This document shows, in pieces, positions 14,443 to 17,283 of a stretch of DNA of 17,283 nucleotides. The notes beneath the pieces are model-generated. The model ran no database searches. It was given only the letters and a program-made list of their open reading frames with translations, and had not been told where the DNA came from. A program made the translations under genes and the position numbers. Position 1 is the first letter of the stretch. The number at the start of each line of letters is the position of its first letter. Source of the stretch: an uncultured Collinsella sp. (GTDB taxonomy: Bacteria; Actinomycetota; Coriobacteriia; Coriobacteriales; Coriobacteriaceae). The stretch lies in assembly GCA_902463875.1 (NCBI GenBank), contig CABQHR010000020.1, positions 1-17,283 on the forward strand. The letters run 5' to 3'.

Positions 14443-16914
14443 ATGCGGCATGTGCATATTCATGTGACGGGCATTGTGCAGGGCGTTGGCATGCGGCCGT
14501 TTGTGTATCGCGAGGCCATGGCGCATGGCATTTGCGGATGGGTGCTCAACGCGGGCGACGGCGTGCATATCGAGGCGCACGCTCCGGCCGATGCGCTCGA
14601 TGCTTTTGTTGCCGCGCTTTCTGAGCATGCGCCCGCGGCAGCCCGCGTAGAGCGAGTCGATATTGCGGATTTGGAGCCTGGCGGCTGGAGCGCTGCCGAT
14701 GAGCAGGGCTTTCGCATTGTGGCATCGCAGGACCAGACCGCGCACACGACGCTCGTCTCGCCCGATATCGCCACCTGCGACGATTGCCTGCGCGAGTTGT
14801 TCGATCCCGCCGACCGACGCTATCACTACCCCTTTATCAACTGCACTAACTGCGGACCGCGCTTTACCATCATCCGGTCGCTGCCTTATGACCGAGCGGC
14901 CACGTCGATGAATTGTTTTCCCATGTGTCCTGAGTGTGCCGCGGAGTATGCCGACCCACTCGACCGGCGTTTTCACGCGCAGCCCGATGCCTGCTTTGAT
15001 TGCGGGCCGCATATTACTTGGCGCGAGGCTGTGAACGGCGATGCGTGCGGGAATTCGTCCGCGACACCGGCCGTCGGCACCACACGCGAGGCCAGCGACG
15101 CTATCATCGAGCGCTGCGTCGAGCTGCTGGCCAGCGGCGGCATCGTCGCCATCAAGGGTCTGGGCGGATTTCACTTGGCATGCGACGCCTCCAACGAGCA
15201 GGCGGTAGCCGAGCTGCGCCGTCGCAAACGCCGCAGCAACAAGCCGCTTGCCGTTATGGTACGCGACCTTGCCGACGTTGAACGCCTGTGCCATGTCAAC
15301 GACGTTGAGCGCGGCTTGCTGGCCGGCAGCATTCGCCCCATTGTGCTGCTGCGCCGGCGTGCTGTTTGCGGGAGCGACGGCGATTCTCCCGACGCCCTCG
15401 TACTCGCACCGTCCGTCGCGCACGACCTGCCCGAGCTTGGCGTTATGCTCCCCTACACCCCGCTTCAGCATCTGCTGCTTGCCGTGGCAGAAGCCCGCGG
15501 TATGCACGCGCTCGTCATGACCAGCGGAAACCTGAGCGAAGAGCCCATCGAGACCGATGACGATCTTGCCTGGGAGCGCCTCGTTGCCGCCGGCATTGCC
15601 GACGCGCTACTCGGCAACGACCGCGCGATCCTCTCGCGCTACGACGACTCCGTGGTGCGCGTGGTCAACGGCGCCATTATGCCCGTGCGCCGTGCCCGCG
15701 GATATGCACCCCAGCCGCTGCCGTTGCCGGCGCTCGACGGCGCTCCGTCCTGCGTGCTCGCCTGCGGGCCACAACAAAAGGCCACGATTGCGCTCACGCG
15801 TGAAGAGACGAACGGCGAGGCAACCTGTTTTGTGTCGCAGCATATCGGCGATGTTGAAAACGGCGAGACCTTCGATGCCTGGAACGCCGCGCGCACGCGC
15901 TTGGAAGATCTCTTTGACTTGGCGCCCGCCGCCTTGGCCTGCGATTTGCACCCCAGCTATCTATCGAGCCAGTGGGCGCGCGAGCAGGCACGGGAGCACA
16001 ATCTGCCGCTCGTCGAGGTGCAGCACCATCATGCGCATATCGCGAGCGTAATGGCCGAGGCCATCGCCGCGGGCCAGCTTACAACCGACGCGCGTGTCCT
16101 TGGCATCGCCTTTGACGGCACCGGCGCCGGCACCGATGGGACCATTTGGGGCGGCGAGTTTCTTGTTGCCGGCCTTGGCGGCTTTGAGCGCGCCGCGCAT
16201 TTGCTCACCTGGGCGCTCCCCGGCGGGGCGGCCTCCGTGCGCGACGCCCGCCGCAACGCCTTTGCCCTGCTCAGTGAGCTCGGTCTGCTCGAGCACCCAG
16301 GCGCCGCTCGGCTTTTGGACAGCCTCGACGAGCAAACGCGCAGCGTGACAGCCACCATGATCGAGCACGGCATCAACAGCCCGCGCACCAGCAGCATGGG
16401 GCGTCTCTTTGATGCCGCGGCAGCAATTCTGGGCATCTGCGACAAGGCAACCTACGAGGGCGAGCCTGCCATAGAACTCGAAGCCGCCGCCTGGCGCGCG
16501 TTCAGCAGTGAAAGTGCCTGCCCCACCGGCAATATGGCCAGCTTTTCCGTAACCGAATCATCCCGTCCGGACGACTTCCATGTTCTGAACTCCAGACCGC
16601 TTTTTGAGGCGCTTTTGGAGGGAATCAGGACCGGCGTGCCCGCCGGCAAGCTCGCGCTCGACTTCCATGTCACCATCGCACGCGCGTCGGCCCGCATCGC
16701 AAGCGAGATCTGCGTCCGTGAAGGCCTCGATACCGTCGCGCTCTCGGGCGGTGTGTTCATGAACCGGCTTTTGCTTCAGCTCCTTACCCACGAACTCAAA
16801 GACGCCGGTCTTGCCGTCTTGGTCCCCCACGCCGTGCCCGTCAACGACGGCTGCATCGCCTACGGTCAGGCCGCCATCGCTCGCGCTCGCCTCGCGCAGA
16901 CAGCATCGCGATAG
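14443..16914 (+). CDS. hypF: HypF, carbamoyltransferase for [NiFe]-hydrogenase maturation
   Basis: HypF makes carbamoyl-adenylate from carbamoyl phosphate and transfers the carbamoyl group to HypE, the source of the cyanide ligands of the [NiFe] site. All domains are present in 823 residues: acylphosphatase (1-95, VTGIVQGVGMRPF with catalytic R18 and N36); two zinc fingers with CxxC pairs at C112/C115, C134/C137, C162/C165 and C184/C187, matching Escherichia coli spacing; the YrdC-like domain (about 215-405, IVAIKGLGGFHLACDA); and the Kae1-like domain (about 435-820, VQHHHAHIAS near 527-536, FDGTGAGTDGTIWGGE near 557-572, GGVFMN near 769). It is somewhat longer than the roughly 750 residues of E. 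coli HypF. The ATG at 14443 follows GAGGGG by six bases; an in-frame upstream ATG at 14416 lies inside the palindrome. It shares strand with nikR and hypC. Confidence 0.97.
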   Translation: MRHVHIHVTGIVQGVGMRPFVYREAMAHGICGWVLNAGDGVHIEAHAPADALDAFVAALSEHAPAAARVERVDIADLEPGGWSAADEQGFRIVASQDQTAHTTLVSPDIATCDDCLRELFDPADRRYHYPFINCTNCGPRFTIIRSLPYDRAATSMNCFPMCPECAAEYADPLDRRFHAQPDACFDCGPHITWREAVNGDACGNSSATPAVGTTREASDAIIERCVELLASGGIVAIKGLGGFHLACDASNEQAVAELRRRKRRSNKPLAVMVRDLADVERLCHVNDVERGLLAGSIRPIVLLRRRAVCGSDGDSPDALVLAPSVAHDLPELGVMLPYTPLQHLLLAVAEARGMHALVMTSGNLSEEPIETDDDLAWERLVAAGIADALLGNDRAILSRYDDSVVRVVNGAIMPVRRARGYAPQPLPLPALDGAPSCVLACGPQQKATIALTREETNGEATCFVSQHIGDVENGETFDAWNAARTRLEDLFDLAPAALACDLHPSYLSSQWAREQAREHNLPLVEVQHHHAHIASVMAEAIAAGQLTTDARVLGIAFDGTGAGTDGTIWGGEFLVAGLGGFERAAHLLTWALPGGAASVRDARRNAFALLSELGLLEHPGAARLLDSLDEQTRSVTATMIEHGINSPRTSSMGRLFDAAAAILGICDKATYEGEPAIELEAAAWRAFSSESACPTGNMASFSVTESSRPDDFHVLNSRPLFEALLEGIRTGVPAGKLALDFHVTIARASARIASEICVREGLDTVALSGGVFMNRLLLQLLTHELKDAGLAVLVPHAVPVNDGCIAYGQAAIARARLAQTASR

Positions 16915-16959
16915 GCGTTTTGCCAGCCTGCGCGCCGCCGTCTCACAGGTGTAACGCGT

Positions 16960-17013
16960 TTGCTCGTGACTCCCGCGAGCGCTACCATCAACTGATGGGT
17001 AATTAGGCGCCTA
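16960..17013 (+). promoter_or_regulatory. Candidate hypC promoter with two palindromes
   Basis: TTGCTC (16960-16965) and TACCAT (16983-16988) are 17 bp apart. The -10 overlaps the dyad CCATCA-AC-TGATGG (16985-16998), and a perfect 10-bp palindrome TAGGCGCCTA follows at 17004-17013. The 130-bp gap after hypF suggests hypC has its own start. The dyads could be regulator sites, perhaps for NikR, but they do not match the E. coli NikR operator I know (GTATGA-N16-TCATAC). Confidence 0.4.
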
Positions 17014-17044
17014 TCCAGCGCAAAACGTATAAAAGGGGAACATT

Positions 17045-17283
17045 ATGTGCCTTGCCGTTCCCGGTAAAGTGGTCAAACGCGACGACGACCTTAAGGCGAC
17101 CGTCGACATGATGGGCATCGAGCGCCCCGTTTCGCTGCGCCTCGTGCCGGCGGCACAGGTAGGCGACTATATTCTCGTGCACGCCGGCTTTGGCATTCAG
17201 ATTGTCGACGAGCAGGAGGCCCAAGAGACACTCGAGCTCGTCAATACCATGACCGAGCTGGCCGAAGAGGACCAGCTCGCCAC
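17045..17283 (+). CDS. hypC: HypC/HupF hydrogenase maturation chaperone (runs off right edge)
   Basis: HypC is a small chaperone that binds the hydrogenase large subunit precursor and works with HypD to deliver the Fe(CN)2CO group. The protein begins MCLAVPGKVV, the family hallmark in which C2 (exposed after Met removal) is essential, then VSLRLVPAAQVGDYILVHAGFGIQIVDEQEA, the OB-fold core. Seventy-nine codons are in the window with no stop; the usual length is 75-95, so only a few residues are missing. The ATG at 17045 has AGGGGAA a few bases upstream. It follows hypF by 130 bp on the same strand, and hypD and hypE would be expected beyond the edge. Confidence 0.96.
   Translation, partial: MCLAVPGKVVKRDDDLKATVDMMGIERPVSLRLVPAAQVGDYILVHAGFGIQIVDEQEAQETLELVNTMTELAEEDQLA

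Noticed and set aside
14392..15507. A 371-codon minus-strand open frame opposite hypF
   Set aside because: It begins well inside hypF and ends inside the palindromic repeat; hypF has all its domains in the plus frame.

Overview
The window is about 17.3 kb of GC-rich, gene-dense bacterial DNA. It fits a gut actinobacterium of the class Coriobacteriia, most likely Collinsella or a close relative. This rests on a dnaK-grpE-dnaJ-hspR heat-shock operon with an HspR regulator (an actinobacterial arrangement), combined with the niacin repressor NiaR, an anaerobe-type aconitase-family hydratase, a small 2[4Fe-4S] ferredoxin and [NiFe]-hydrogenase maturation genes. The taxonomic call is inference from gene content; no rRNA or tRNA gene was seen.

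Layout. (1) Positions 1-649, minus strand: the N-terminal part of an aconitase-superfamily hydratase that runs off the left edge. (2) Positions 924-5224, minus strand: dnaK, grpE, a zinc-finger-less dnaJ and hspR, transcribed right to left. A hairpin separates grpE from dnaJ, and a nested dyad upstream of dnaK is a candidate operator. (3) Positions 5225-5819: the only long non-coding stretch, carrying two large inverted repeats and the promoter of a small ferredoxin gene (5820-6005). A strong, probably bidirectional terminator follows. (4) Positions 6148-10014, minus strand: nadA-nadB-nadC-niaR, the complete de novo route from aspartate to nicotinate mononucleotide plus its own repressor. A perfect 19+6+19 palindrome overlaps the nadA promoter. 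(5) Positions 10306-12305, plus strand: a LytTR response regulator and an overlapping GHKL histidine kinase of the peptide-sensing (AgrA/AgrC-like) type. (6) Positions 12324-12899, minus strand: a protein that looks like a degenerate uracil-DNA glycosylase. (7) Positions 13036-13356, plus strand: thioredoxin, followed by a terminator. (8) Positions 13578-17283, plus strand: a nickel block made of a small His-containing helical protein, a NikR-type regulator with a His/Cys-rich N-terminal tail, hypF and the start of hypC.

The genes form several self-regulated modules. HspR probably represses dnaK-grpE-dnaJ-hspR. NiaR probably represses nadABC when niacin is available. NikR sits one base after the unknown small gene and just before the hydrogenase-maturation genes, which suggests coupling of nickel status to [NiFe]-hydrogenase assembly. 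Three intergenic sites share an (A)AGGGAC/GTCCCT(T) core, the largest being a 35-bp-armed palindrome between nikR and hypF. They look like a dispersed REP-like repeat family.
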